From assembly GCA_038523925.1 (NCBI GenBank), contig JBCBIY010000010.1, forward strand, positions 47,811 through 111,810: a DNA stretch of 64,000 nucleotides, given 5' to 3'. The notes beneath the pieces are model-generated. The model was not told where the DNA came from, made no database searches, and worked only from the letters and a program-made list of their open reading frames with translations. The translations under genes were made by a program, and so were the position numbers. The DNA comes from JBCBWG01 sp038523925. Its GTDB lineage: Bacteria > Pseudomonadota > Alphaproteobacteria > Rhizobiales > Hyphomicrobiaceae. Positions 18,141-27,123 of the stretch are shown piece after piece (the stretch's first letter is position 1; each line of letters opens with the position of its first letter).

Positions 18141-18923
18141 CTATTCGCGCGCCGCGATCGGTGGGTCGTCGAGTTCGCCGGCAAGCACTTCGGCGACATG
18201 GCGCACGGCAATCGGTTTGCCCGCGCGCCGGATCTTGCCGGCCATGTTCATCAGGCATCCAAGGTCGCCTGCGAGCAGCAGGTCCGGGTCAGCGGCTTCC
18301 GCATTGTCGGTCTTTTTGGTCACCATCGCGTTCGAGATGTCAGGGTACTTGATCGAGAACGTCCCGCCAAAACCGCAGCAAACTTCGCTGTCGGCCATTT
18401 CGACCAGCTCGAGTCCGGAGACCGAACTGAGCAGCGCGCGCGGCTGATCCTTGATGCCAAGCTCGCGAAGGCCGGAGCAACTGTCATGATAGGTGACGCG
18501 CGCTTCGAGGGTTTGCGTGACTTCGCTCATGCCGCGGATGTCGACGAGGAACGAGATCAACTCGTGCACCTTGGCGGCAAACGCATCTGACCGCGGGCCC
18601 CAGATCGGATCGTCCTTGAGCAGTCGCGGGTAGTGAGATTTCAGCATACCCGCGCACGACCCGGATGGGGCGACGACGTAGTCGTAGTGTTCAAGCGACG
18701 CGATCGTTTGGGTTGCGATGTCGGTCGCGGTCGCCCGGTCGCCGGAGTTGTACGCCGGCTGCCCGCAGCACGTTTGGCCCGTTGGCACGTCGACGTCGCA
18801 GCCGGCATCGCGCAGGAGCTTGACGGTCGCAAACCCAACGCTCGGCCGGAAAAGGTCGACCAGGCAGGTGACGAACAGGCCGACGCGCGGGCGGGCGTCG
18901 GCGGATGAGGCGGCTTCAATCAC
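18141..18923 (-). CDS. lutA: Lactate utilisation protein LutA (CCG-domain oxidoreductase)
   Basis: The CCG-domain subunit of LutABC. Two cysteine-rich repeats are visible: TCLVDLFRP with TCCGQPAYNSGD, and YHDSCSGLRELGI with EVCCGFGGTFSIKYP. The frame is open up to a TTG at 19004 (287 codons). A GTG at 18923 gives 260 residues, close to the family length, and is used here, but the true start is uncertain. Lut genes are usually adjacent; here 104 bp separate lutA from lutB. The LysR gene upstream on the same strand is the obvious candidate regulator. Confidence 0.9.
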   Translation of the reverse strand: MIEAASSADARPRVGLFVTCLVDLFRPSVGFATVKLLRDAGCDVDVPTGQTCCGQPAYNSGDRATATDIATQTIASLEHYDYVVAPSGSCAGMLKSHYPRLLKDDPIWGPRSDAFAAKVHELISFLVDIRGMSEVTQTLEARVTYHDSCSGLRELGIKDQPRALLSSVSGLELVEMADSEVCCGFGGTFSIKYPDISNAMVTKKTDNAEAADPDLLLAGDLGCLMNMAGKIRRAGKPIAVRHVAEVLAGELDDPPIAARE

Positions 18924-19057
18924 GGGACGATCGGCTCTCAGCAGGTGCTCAGCGGCGGGTTGATCTGAGCCCGCATGGGTACCGGCGCGGCCCGGCGCCT
19001 GCAACCTGCCAACTGTCGCGATGGTTCAAGGCGAGGGGAGAGCCACGCCCGCCCGGC

Positions 19058-20059
19058 TCAAGCCGATTTTGAGGTCGGCGCGAAACTCATGGGCCGCGAG
19101 GCAAGCGCATCAAGATCGAGGTTTTTGTCCCAATACGCTTCAGGCCCGTAAAGCTCGCTCAGAAACTCGATAAACGCGCTGACCTTGGCCGGCATAAAGT
19201 CCCGGCTCGGGTAGACGGCAAACACGCCGCTCGAACTCTGCCCGCGGTACTCCGGCAGGATGATCTTGAGGTCGCCGCTCTCAAGTTCAGCGCCAATGTC
19301 CCAGGTTGACCGCAGCCCGATCCCGACGCCACCGAGCAACGCTTCCCGCGTAAAAACGGCCGAGTTGCAGCGAACGGCGCCGCGGATACGCAATTGCGTC
19401 GTCTCGCCGCCTTCGGTCTCTAGACGCCAGTGATCCTGGTTGCCAGCGGGCAGGCACGTGTGCAGCGACAGCTCGCTGAGGTCTTTGGGAACGCCCATAC
19501 GCTCGAGATACTTTGGCGACGCGCAGATGACGCGGGTATCGGTGGCAAGCTTGCGGGCGACGAGCGATGAATCCTGAAGTTCCCCGATCCGGATCGCGAT
19601 GTCGAAGCCGTCGCGGATGATGTCGATGACGCTATCGGTGACGTGGAAGTCGAGCTCGATCTCGGGATAGCGATCAAGAAACTCCGGCACGTAGGGGGCA
19701 ATGTGTCTGGCTGCAAACGCCGTCGGCAGCGTTGCCTTCAATCGCCCGCGCGGCTTGGTGTTGCGCCGGTTCACGAAGTCCTCGGCCTCTTCGACGAGGC
19801 TCAGGATGTCGATCACGCGCTTGTAGTAGCCCTCGCCAGTGTCAGTCAGTGTAAGGTGACGGGTCGTGCGCTGAAACAACTTCGCGCCGAGCCGGTCTTC
19901 GAGCAGGCTGATGCGCTTTGAGACGACAGCCGGGGACAATTCCATCTCGCGACCGGCTGCAGACATATTTCCAGTGCGGGCGACGCGGGCAAAGATGTCG
20001 AGATCGCTGATTGCCGTCACGGCCCCATCCTTGTTCGTCTGACGGCGAGATCCCGCCAT
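19058..20059 (-). CDS. LysR-family transcriptional regulator
   Basis: A 333-residue LysR-type regulator. The N-terminal winged helix-turn-helix (about residues 15-75) reads ARTGNMSAAGREMELSP and ends with QRTTRHLTLTDTGEGYY; a periplasmic-binding-like effector domain follows (GRLKATLPTAFAARHIAPY onward). The start at ATG 20059 is set by GGAGG six bases upstream; a GTG lies six bases before it. The gene diverges from the glc-like operon by 154 bp and precedes lutA on the same strand, so it could control either operon or both, probably in response to a hydroxy acid. The effector is inferred from position only. Confidence 0.93.
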   Translation of the reverse strand: MAGSRRQTNKDGAVTAISDLDIFARVARTGNMSAAGREMELSPAVVSKRISLLEDRLGAKLFQRTTRHLTLTDTGEGYYKRVIDILSLVEEAEDFVNRRNTKPRGRLKATLPTAFAARHIAPYVPEFLDRYPEIELDFHVTDSVIDIIRDGFDIAIRIGELQDSSLVARKLATDTRVICASPKYLERMGVPKDLSELSLHTCLPAGNQDHWRLETEGGETTQLRIRGAVRCNSAVFTREALLGGVGIGLRSTWDIGAELESGDLKIILPEYRGQSSSGVFAVYPSRDFMPAKVSAFIEFLSELYGPEAYWDKNLDLDALASRPMSFAPTSKSA

Positions 20060-20213
20060 GGTCACCTCCCTGAATTATGCTCTGGCTTGACTAAACTGTG
20101 TCTACGCTGCGCGTGAGATGCGAAAGTATTTTGAAAAATCGACGAAAACAACGCGATGGCGTGGGCGGCTGATGTCGCGGGCGTTTACCCCGGCGGTGCG
20201 CTGCCTATAACCG
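20060..20213. promoter_or_regulatory. Divergent control region between LysR and glc-like genes
   Basis: This 154-bp stretch separates the LysR regulator (minus) from the glc-like operon (plus). It is markedly more AT-rich than its surroundings near 20080-20150 (for example AATTATGCTCTGGCTTGAC and AGTATTTTGAAAAATC), as expected for a LysR-bound divergent promoter. I could not assign exact operator half-sites or -10 hexamers. Confidence 0.45.
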
Positions 20214-21647
20214 GTGGCGGGTGCTGAAGCAGGGCGGACCGTGGCTGAGAACTGGTTGAGACGACGCGTACAGCGCGACAGGTCGGGGGATGCGCGGTCG
20301 CTTGAGGCCGCGCTGTCGGACATTGTCGGCCGCGATCGAACCGTAAGCGATCGCGCGGGCTTGATCGGGCTTGGGTTCGGCAGTGCGACGGCAGCGTCAG
20401 CGCCGCGCATTAAGCTGGCGGTCCTGCCTGAGACCTCTGACGCTATTGGCGCCATTGTTGCCGCCTGCGTTGAGCGCGGCGCCACGTTCCGAGCAGTTGG
20501 CGCGGGAACGGTCGGCATGCGCGATCCGGCCGCCTTTGATGCGACCGTCGCAATCGTGTGCACCGGCTTACGCAAGGGCGCCCGCATCGATGCGGCTGAC
20601 CGCACACTCGTTGCGCCGGCCGGTCTGAAGCTCGCTGAAGCGCGGGACCGCTTGAGCGGCGAGGGGTTGATGCTCCCCGTTGAGATAGAGGGCGCGCAAA
20701 CGGCAACGCTCGGCGGCGCAATTGCCGCCGGCGCCATTGGCCTCGGCATGGACCGCCGCGAAGCGCTGCGCGATCACGTCGTTGCGCTCGATGGCTTTCA
20801 CGCCGACGGTGAACGCTTCACGATTACGGAAGCCGGCCGCGATGTCGGCGTCCCGGATCTCGTGCCAATCATCCTGGCGGGCGCCGGCGGCCAGACGGCG
20901 CTCTGCCAAGTTACGATCCGGCTGAAGCCAGCCATTGTCAGGCAAGCCCGGCTGTTTCGCCTCGGCGGCATCGGCGCGGTCATGAGCCTCGGTCATATCC
21001 TGTCGGCCATCGCGCCGCGGGGGTCCGTCCTCGAAATCGCCAATCAACCGCTGATCGCAAGTTCCGGTGCCGTGCCCGCCAAAGCAGACGCGGAGGCAGA
21101 TCCACAGGGCGTCTGGTGCGCTGCGGCGTGGCGGGCCGATGAACCGCTGTCGTCGGCGCATCCCGTGCTGGCGGCGATCGAAGCGGCAGGGGCGCGGTTT
21201 GCTGACGCCGACACGGAGGCTGCGCACGCGCTGCGGGCAGGGGCTGTCTTCAGCGCGCTTGGCCGGGCCCGACGGTCGCGTATGGCGGGTGCGCCTGTAA
21301 ATGCGGCTTTGCCGGTCGGCACGCTTGAGCGCGCCCTTGGCGATATTCGCAACGCCGTTGCCGAGGAAGGACTTGATGTCGGCTGGCGGGTGGGCGTGCG
21401 CGATGGGTTTGCAACGCTCGTTCTAATCAAGACGACCGACGCTGAGCCCGCCAACCTTGCGATCGCACAGCAGACACTCGTCGACATCATCTCTGACGTG
21501 GGCGGCACGATCGTGCGCAGCGGTGCTGGCGCAGTGCCTGGTCTGGAAGCTGCCTTCACCGAGGCTCTGCGGCTCTCCGATGAGACGGGGCATGGCCCGT
21601 CGCCCCACGCGATCTATGTGTTTGCGCCGCCGGAGCCGGCCCTATGA
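20214..21647 (+). CDS. GlcD-like FAD-binding protein with lost C-terminal motifs
   Basis: A 477-residue member of the FAD-binding oxidase family that includes glycolate oxidase GlcD and D-lactate dehydrogenase. The FAD loop is FRAVGAGTVGM near residue 95, and the adenine-side segment VEIEGAQTATLGGAIAAG is kept. At the C-terminus the family motifs HAGDGNxH and GEHGIG are replaced by GVRDGFATL (about 394) and VRSGAGAVP (about 434), though the surrounding strands still align. It may therefore be a non-catalytic or altered-specificity subunit. GTG at 20214 is used; GTG 20241 is an alternative. Its stop overlaps the GlcE-like start by 4 bp. Confidence 0.78.
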   Translation: MAGAEAGRTVAENWLRRRVQRDRSGDARSLEAALSDIVGRDRTVSDRAGLIGLGFGSATAASAPRIKLAVLPETSDAIGAIVAACVERGATFRAVGAGTVGMRDPAAFDATVAIVCTGLRKGARIDAADRTLVAPAGLKLAEARDRLSGEGLMLPVEIEGAQTATLGGAIAAGAIGLGMDRREALRDHVVALDGFHADGERFTITEAGRDVGVPDLVPIILAGAGGQTALCQVTIRLKPAIVRQARLFRLGGIGAVMSLGHILSAIAPRGSVLEIANQPLIASSGAVPAKADAEADPQGVWCAAAWRADEPLSSAHPVLAAIEAAGARFADADTEAAHALRAGAVFSALGRARRSRMAGAPVNAALPVGTLERALGDIRNAVAEEGLDVGWRVGVRDGFATLVLIKTTDAEPANLAIAQQTLVDIISDVGGTIVRSGAGAVPGLEAAFTEALRLSDETGHGPSPHAIYVFAPPEPAL

Positions 21648-22870
21648 GCGGCGAAGTCGTCCGTCCGGCCGCGAGCTGGGAGCTTGCCGGCATCCTTGCC
21701 GATGCGGCGGCCGAACGCCGGTCCGTTCAAATCGTCGGCGCAGCAACGAAGGCCGCCGTCGGCAACGCCGGATCGGTTGATCTGACGGTCCAAACGCTCG
21801 GCCTACGCGGCATCCAGAATTATGACGCGCACTCGGGGCTGATTGAGGCGCACGCCGGGACGACGCTCGATGAGCTGCAAAGCGAGCTGACGCGGCTCGG
21901 CCGCATGCTCCCGTCTGATATCGCCGACCTCGGGCCACTATTCGGCTATCCCGCCGGAAGCGGCACGCTCGGAGGCATGGCGGGCGCCGGGCTGCCGGGG
22001 CCGCGCGCAGCCGCAGTCGGCCCGCTGGCGCGACAGGTGCGAAACTTCTCCGTCGTGTTGGGCGATGGGCGCGAGCAGAGCTTCGGCGGCGAGGGCGCGC
22101 AGTCTTCAGCCGAAACCGGCTTGGCCGGTGCCGTGTTCGGCGGCTGGGGCCGGTATGGCGTCCTCGTACGCGTGCGTTTCCAAACCGATCCATTGCCCGA
22201 GACAACGGCGAGCCTTGCCGTGCGGGGCCTGACCGATGACATTGCGGTCGACGCTATCGCGGACGCCCTGAAGTCCGCGCCGGTCGTGAGCGGCGCCGTC
22301 CACCTCGACGCGAGCCTTGCCGTGCGAACCCCGACGCTCGGCGGCCTCGGCCAGACCGGCGAACCGGTCACGCTCGTTCGGCTTGAAGGGCGGGTTGATG
22401 CCATGGCGGACACGCTTGCCCGGATGCAGGTTGCGCTGGCGGCTTACGGTGCCGCCGACGCGCTGGACGATGCGACGAGCCGGCAGATCTGGGCTGAGAT
22501 CGCATCGCTTCAGGTGTTTGCAGGCAGCGGTGAGCCGCTTTGGCGCGTTGCCGTGCCGGCGTCAGCGTTGGCAAGCGTGCTTGCAACGATCCGGCGGGTC
22601 TTTGATGCCCGCGTCATGATCGACAACGCCGGGCGCGCGGCCTGGATCGAACTGCCGTTCGCAGCGGATGCGGGCGTGACCGAGGTCCGCCGCAGCCTCG
22701 CCAACTTCGGCGGGCTTGCGACGCTCGTGCGCGCCGCGCCTGACATCCGCGCAGGCACCCGGTGCTTTCAGCTCATGAGCCCGGGCCTTGAGCGCATCGC
22801 CGCAGCAGCCCGCCGCGTGTTCGACCCGGCCGGGATCCTTTCGATGGATGGGCGACATGTTGGGGCTTAG
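21644..22870 (+). CDS. glcE: GlcE-like FAD-binding subunit
   Basis: A 408-residue FAD-binding protein resembling GlcE, the second flavin subunit of glycolate oxidase. The N-terminal half has the FAD-domain pattern (VQIVGAATKAAVG, IEAHAGTTLDEL, FGYPAGSGTLGGMAGAGL). The C-terminus ends with the family segment RRVFDPAGILSMDGR. It is coupled to the GlcD-like gene by a 4-bp overlap and overlaps the GlcF-like start, so the three genes form one operon. Substrate could be glycolate, D-lactate or another 2-hydroxy acid. Confidence 0.83.
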   Translation: MSGEVVRPAASWELAGILADAAAERRSVQIVGAATKAAVGNAGSVDLTVQTLGLRGIQNYDAHSGLIEAHAGTTLDELQSELTRLGRMLPSDIADLGPLFGYPAGSGTLGGMAGAGLPGPRAAAVGPLARQVRNFSVVLGDGREQSFGGEGAQSSAETGLAGAVFGGWGRYGVLVRVRFQTDPLPETTASLAVRGLTDDIAVDAIADALKSAPVVSGAVHLDASLAVRTPTLGGLGQTGEPVTLVRLEGRVDAMADTLARMQVALAAYGAADALDDATSRQIWAEIASLQVFAGSGEPLWRVAVPASALASVLATIRRVFDARVMIDNAGRAAWIELPFAADAGVTEVRRSLANFGGLATLVRAAPDIRAGTRCFQLMSPGLERIAAAARRVFDPAGILSMDGRHVGA

Positions 22871-24257
22871 AGACAGACTGATGCGCGGCTCCGGCCCGGT
22901 CGATGCGCCCGCCGGGCCGACACTTGCCAACTGCACGGCTTGCGGCCTCTGCAATGACGTCTGCCCGACATATCTGGAGACAGCCGACGAGCGCGAGGGC
23001 CCGCGTGGGCGCATTGGCCTGATGCAGATGCTCGCCGCCGATGGCCGGCGGTCCGGCGAGGGCCTTGAGACGATCGAGCGGCATCTCGCAACGTGCATTG
23101 CGTGCGGCGCATGTGAGCGGGCCTGCCCGGAGGACGTCCCGTTCGAAGCAGCGCTACACGATGCGCGCGCCGAGCTGTTTGCGCGCGGGTGCCTGCCGGC
23201 CGGGCGGTCAAAGCTTTACGCGTTCTTTGCCGAGCGCATTGCAACACCTGACAAGTTCGGGCGGATCGTCCGCCTGCTCCAGGCCATGCCGAAAGTAAGC
23301 CGCCGCATGCTTGGCTCAAGCCTTGGCGCGCTCGCCGATGGCATCGCCTCGGCCGGGATTGCAGGCGGCGGTGCGCAATTTGGCGGTGCGGGTACGGCGT
23401 TGACGAGTGGTGTCGCGCGTGGCCGCGTTATGCTCGCCGGCGGTTGCCTTGAGCGGATGCAGCGGCCCGCGATGATCGATGCCGCGATCCGGCTGCTGGC
23501 GCGGCGCGGGTTTGACGTCGAAGTGCCGGCCGATGCGGGCTGTTGCGGCGCGATCGCCTCTGAGCTTGGCGTGACGCGCGCGGCGGACGATCTCGAGGCG
23601 CGAAACGTCGACGGGTGGCAGCGAGCTGTTTCGCGCACATCCGACACCACAGATATGCCGCGCCCGGCCGTCTCCCGCATTCTCACTCTGTCCAACAAGT
23701 GCCGCGACCAGATCCGCGCGACGCCGGAAGACGGCACCGCTGACACCCGCCTGCACCATCTGCTCGCGGAGGCGACAGACGTCATCGACTATCTCGCAGC
23801 CGTCGACATCGGCGCGCCGGAACGCTGGTCGACGTTGCGTGTGGGCTATCTCGGATCATGCCGCAGCGAGACCGCCGAGCGCGGTGATCCGGTTCCTCAA
23901 CTCTTGCGCGATGCTGGCTACACGGTCGTGCATCTCGGCGAGCCATCCGTCTGCTGCGGCGGACGCGGTGCGTTTCCGTTCATGCAACCCGAGATGGCAG
24001 CGTCATTGCGGCGACGGAAGCTTGGCCAACTCGCGCGGACCGATATCGACGTGGTCGCTGTCCGCGATGTTGGCTGCGTGACCGCGCTTGGCGGCGATCC
24101 ATTGCTGCCGGTCCTGCATGCGATCGAACTGCTGGACTGGGCGTTTGGCGGGCCGGTGCCTGAGGGTTTGTCGCGCTACCAGAATTTCGCGCACGATGTG
24201 CCGAGTGCTGATCCGCTGCCTACGGAGGAACAAGCGGCGACCGTGCACAAGGGTTAA
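22848..24257 (+). CDS. glcF: GlcF-like iron-sulfur subunit
   Basis: The iron-sulfur subunit of a glycolate-oxidase-type complex, about 469 residues. The first 4Fe-4S cluster ligands are Cys29, 32, 35 and 39 in CTACGLCNDVCPTYLE, followed by the family segment EREGPRGRIGLM. The second set is Cys83, 86, 89 and 93 in CIACGACERACP. Two CCG domains follow (AGCCGAIASELG and SVCCGGRGAFPFM). The protein probably passes electrons to the quinone pool at the inner membrane. Starts at 22848, 22857 or 22878 are all possible. It overlaps glcE by about 23 bp. Confidence 0.87.
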   Translation: MGDMLGLRDRLMRGSGPVDAPAGPTLANCTACGLCNDVCPTYLETADEREGPRGRIGLMQMLAADGRRSGEGLETIERHLATCIACGACERACPEDVPFEAALHDARAELFARGCLPAGRSKLYAFFAERIATPDKFGRIVRLLQAMPKVSRRMLGSSLGALADGIASAGIAGGGAQFGGAGTALTSGVARGRVMLAGGCLERMQRPAMIDAAIRLLARRGFDVEVPADAGCCGAIASELGVTRAADDLEARNVDGWQRAVSRTSDTTDMPRPAVSRILTLSNKCRDQIRATPEDGTADTRLHHLLAEATDVIDYLAAVDIGAPERWSTLRVGYLGSCRSETAERGDPVPQLLRDAGYTVVHLGEPSVCCGGRGAFPFMQPEMAASLRRRKLGQLARTDIDVVAVRDVGCVTALGGDPLLPVLHAIELLDWAFGGPVPEGLSRYQNFAHDVPSADPLPTEEQAATVHKG

Positions 24258-24417
24258 GTCGCGCCGGCCCGGCCGCCAGGCGTGGGCGTGGTTGCGTCGA
24301 GGGCCCGCTCCCATATAAACCGCGTGACCCGAACGCGCGGCGTCATAGTTTCCACGCCCGCGCGCGGAGCAGGTGCCACCCATCGGGCCGGCGCAGTCTT
24401 CCCGACACGTGAGCCAG

Positions 24418-25920
24418 ATGGCCAAGAAGCAGAAATCTGTAAAACCCAAGGCGCGTTTGCCGCGCGGCTTTCGCGATATCAGCTCTGATGAGCTGCGTCG
24501 TCAGCAGGCGATGCTCGCGACGATCGGGCATGTGTTCGATTCCTACGGCTTCGAGCCGCTCGAGACGCCGGCGTTCGAGTACACCGATGCGCTGGGTAAG
24601 TTTCTGCCCGATCAGGACCGACCGAACGCCGGCGTCTTTTCGCTGCAGGACGACGACGAGCAGTGGATGAGCCTGCGCTACGACATGACCGCGCCGCTCG
24701 CGCGTCATGTCGCCGAGAACTACCAGACGATCGCAAAGCCGTTCCGCCGATATGCCTCCGGTCCCGTGTGGCGCAACGAAAAGCCGGGCCCCGGCCGCTT
24801 CCGCCAGTTCATGCAGTTTGATGCCGACACGGTGGGCACAGCCAACATCGCAGCCGACGCCGAGATCTGCATGCTTGCAGCCGACACACTCGAAGCGCTC
24901 GGCATCGCGCGCGGGGACTACGTTGTCCGCGCCAACAGCCGCGTCGTGCTTGATGCGCTGCTTGAGAGCATCGGCATCGACCCAACGGATGCGAACGTTG
25001 ATGGTCCGCGGCTTACCGTTTTGCGCGCAATGGACAAGCTCGACCGGCTCGGCCCTGAGGGCGTCGCCCAACTTCTCGGCGGCGGGCGCAAGGATGAATC
25101 CGGTGACTTTACCAAGGGCGCAGGACTGGACGGGGCGGCGATCGGCAAAGTGATCGCGTTCCTTGAAGCTGGCGCCTCAGAGAACGCTCTTGCCGCACTG
25201 CAGGATCAGCTTGCCGGCTCAGAGACGGGCTCTGCGGGATTGGCAGCGCTCGCGGACATGGAAGCGCTCGCGCGGGCTGCCGGGTACGACCGCGACCGGT
25301 TCGTGATTGACGCGTCGATCGTGCGCGGCCTGGAATATTACACCGGCCCCGTATTCGAGGCGGAGCTGACCTTCGAAGTCACGGGCGATGATGGGCAGCC
25401 CGTCCGGTTTGGGTCGGTCGGCGGCGGTGGTCGCTACGACGACCTCGTCGCGCGGTTTACCGGACAACAGGTCCCGGCGACAGGTATCTCGATCGGTGTC
25501 TCGCGGCTTGCCGCGGCATTGGACCTGAAGCAAGCCGGCCGCGCCGACGTCACACCTGGCCCCGTTGTCGTGCTTGTGATGGAGCGCGACCAGATGCCGG
25601 CCTACATGCGCATGGTAAGCGGGCTCAGATCAGCCGGCATTCGCGCAGAAGCCTATCTCGGCACGTCGGGCATGAAGGCGCAAATGAAGTATGCCGACCG
25701 GCGCGGTGCCCCCTGCGTCATCATTCAAGGCGAGACCGAGCGGGCTGAAGGCCAGGTCCAGATCAAAGACCTGATCGCCGGCGCGAAGCTCTCCGAGACC
25801 ATCGAGACGTCGGAGGAGTGGCGGGCTGCCCGGCCGGCACAAGTCGCTGTCGCAGAAAGCCAGATGGTGCAAGAGGTCCAACGCATCCTTGCCGCGCAGC
25901 AGGCCGACCGTGCCGCTTAA
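24418..25920 (+). CDS. hisS: Histidine-tRNA ligase HisS
   Basis: Class II aminoacyl-tRNA synthetase charging tRNA-His. The 500-residue protein has a basic N-terminus and then GFRDIS and the motif 2 region FRRYASGPVWRNEKPGPGRF. The histidine-specific segment GLEYYTGPVFE follows, then motif 3 (SVGGGGRYDDL, ATGISIGVSRL) and an anticodon-binding domain. The ATG at 24418 is used; GTG 24409 is possible. It heads an operon with hisZ after 12 bp. It lies downstream of the glcF-like gene, probably with its own promoter in the 160-bp gap. Confidence 0.96.
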   Translation: MAKKQKSVKPKARLPRGFRDISSDELRRQQAMLATIGHVFDSYGFEPLETPAFEYTDALGKFLPDQDRPNAGVFSLQDDDEQWMSLRYDMTAPLARHVAENYQTIAKPFRRYASGPVWRNEKPGPGRFRQFMQFDADTVGTANIAADAEICMLAADTLEALGIARGDYVVRANSRVVLDALLESIGIDPTDANVDGPRLTVLRAMDKLDRLGPEGVAQLLGGGRKDESGDFTKGAGLDGAAIGKVIAFLEAGASENALAALQDQLAGSETGSAGLAALADMEALARAAGYDRDRFVIDASIVRGLEYYTGPVFEAELTFEVTGDDGQPVRFGSVGGGGRYDDLVARFTGQQVPATGISIGVSRLAAALDLKQAGRADVTPGPVVVLVMERDQMPAYMRMVSGLRSAGIRAEAYLGTSGMKAQMKYADRRGAPCVIIQGETERAEGQVQIKDLIAGAKLSETIETSEEWRAARPAQVAVAESQMVQEVQRILAAQQADRAA

Positions 25921-25932
25921 GGACCGCGCAGC

Positions 25933-27123
25933 GTGACCCCAGAAGCAACGCAGAAGTTCCAGGCGCTCGAAGATCAGGCGCACGACCTGATGTCGTATTT
26001 CTGCGGCGTTGGGTTCGAGATGGTGGCGCCGTCCATCATTCAGCCGGCCGATGTGTTTTTGGACGCGGTCGGCGAAGACCTGCGCGGGCGCACGTATGTC
26101 TTTACCGATCCGGAAGGATCCGAGCTCTGCCTGCGTCCAGATCTGACGATCCCAACGTGCCGCCTCCATTGGGACCGCTGCAGCCGCGAGGGCGGCACGA
26201 CGCTTGCGCAGTATTGCTACAACGGTCCGGCATTCCGCTTTCAGCCATCGGGGTCGCGCGCGAATACGCACCCGCGCGAGTACCGGCAGCTCGGCATCGA
26301 GCGTTTTGGTGATCGCGACCGCGAGAAGAGCGAGATCGAAATCCTAAGCGTGATTGTCTCCGCACTCGAACGCGCGGGGCTGCGCGACTACACGATCCGG
26401 ATTGGCGATCTCGGCATCTTCCATGAGCTTTTAAGTGCCGCAGATTTGCCGTCACGGTGGCGCGAGCGGCTGCGCGCGCACTTCTGGCGACCGGAAGCCT
26501 TCCGCTCCGAACTCCGCCAGATGACGACCAAGCCCGACGCCCGAATTGAAGGTCTGCCGCCCGAACTCTTGAGCCTCATCCGCGGGCAAGAGCCGCTGGC
26601 GGCCGAGCGCATTTTGAGCGTGTTTCTCGATGAGCAGGGCGTGGATGTGATTGGCACGCGGAGCCTGAGTGAGGTCACTGAGAGCTTGCTTGCGGCGCTA
26701 GAGGACGCTGAAGCCGATGCGCTTCCGGAGGAGACCGCCGCGCTGATCGAGAACTACTTCCAGGTCGCGGCGCCTGCGCGGGCGGCCGGCGCGCGACTGC
26801 GCGATCTCATGCAGCAGGCCGACATCGATATTGCGCCGGCACTCGACGTCTTTAACACGCGCCTGAAGCACCTCTCCGATACGCCGATCGATCCAGCGAA
26901 TGTGACCTTCTCGGCAGAGTTCGGGCGGACGCTTGCCTACTACACAGGCTTCGTCTTCGAGGTCGTCTCAGACATGCTTGGGCCCGAGAGCCCGGTTGCA
27001 GGTGGCGGGCGCTATGACAGCCTGATGAAGATGGTCGGCGCGACGACGGAGGTACCGGCTGTCGGTGCGATGATCCATACCGAGCGGCTGCTTTCGGCGG
27101 TGTCGGAGGCCGGCAATGGGTAA
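25933..27123 (+). CDS. hisZ: ATP phosphoribosyltransferase regulatory subunit HisZ
   Basis: HisZ is a catalytically inactive HisRS paralogue that pairs with short-form HisG to make an active, histidine-regulated ATP phosphoribosyltransferase. The 396-residue protein keeps class II synthetase-like segments (LRPDLTIPTCRLH, YCYNGPAFRFQP, SAEFGRTLAYYTGF, AGGGRYDSL) but lacks an anticodon-binding domain. Start is GTG at 25933, 12 bp after hisS. Its end overlaps hisG by 8 bp. Confidence 0.95.
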   Translation: MTPEATQKFQALEDQAHDLMSYFCGVGFEMVAPSIIQPADVFLDAVGEDLRGRTYVFTDPEGSELCLRPDLTIPTCRLHWDRCSREGGTTLAQYCYNGPAFRFQPSGSRANTHPREYRQLGIERFGDRDREKSEIEILSVIVSALERAGLRDYTIRIGDLGIFHELLSAADLPSRWRERLRAHFWRPEAFRSELRQMTTKPDARIEGLPPELLSLIRGQEPLAAERILSVFLDEQGVDVIGTRSLSEVTESLLAALEDAEADALPEETAALIENYFQVAAPARAAGARLRDLMQQADIDIAPALDVFNTRLKHLSDTPIDPANVTFSAEFGRTLAYYTGFVFEVVSDMLGPESPVAGGGRYDSLMKMVGATTEVPAVGAMIHTERLLSAVSEAGNG

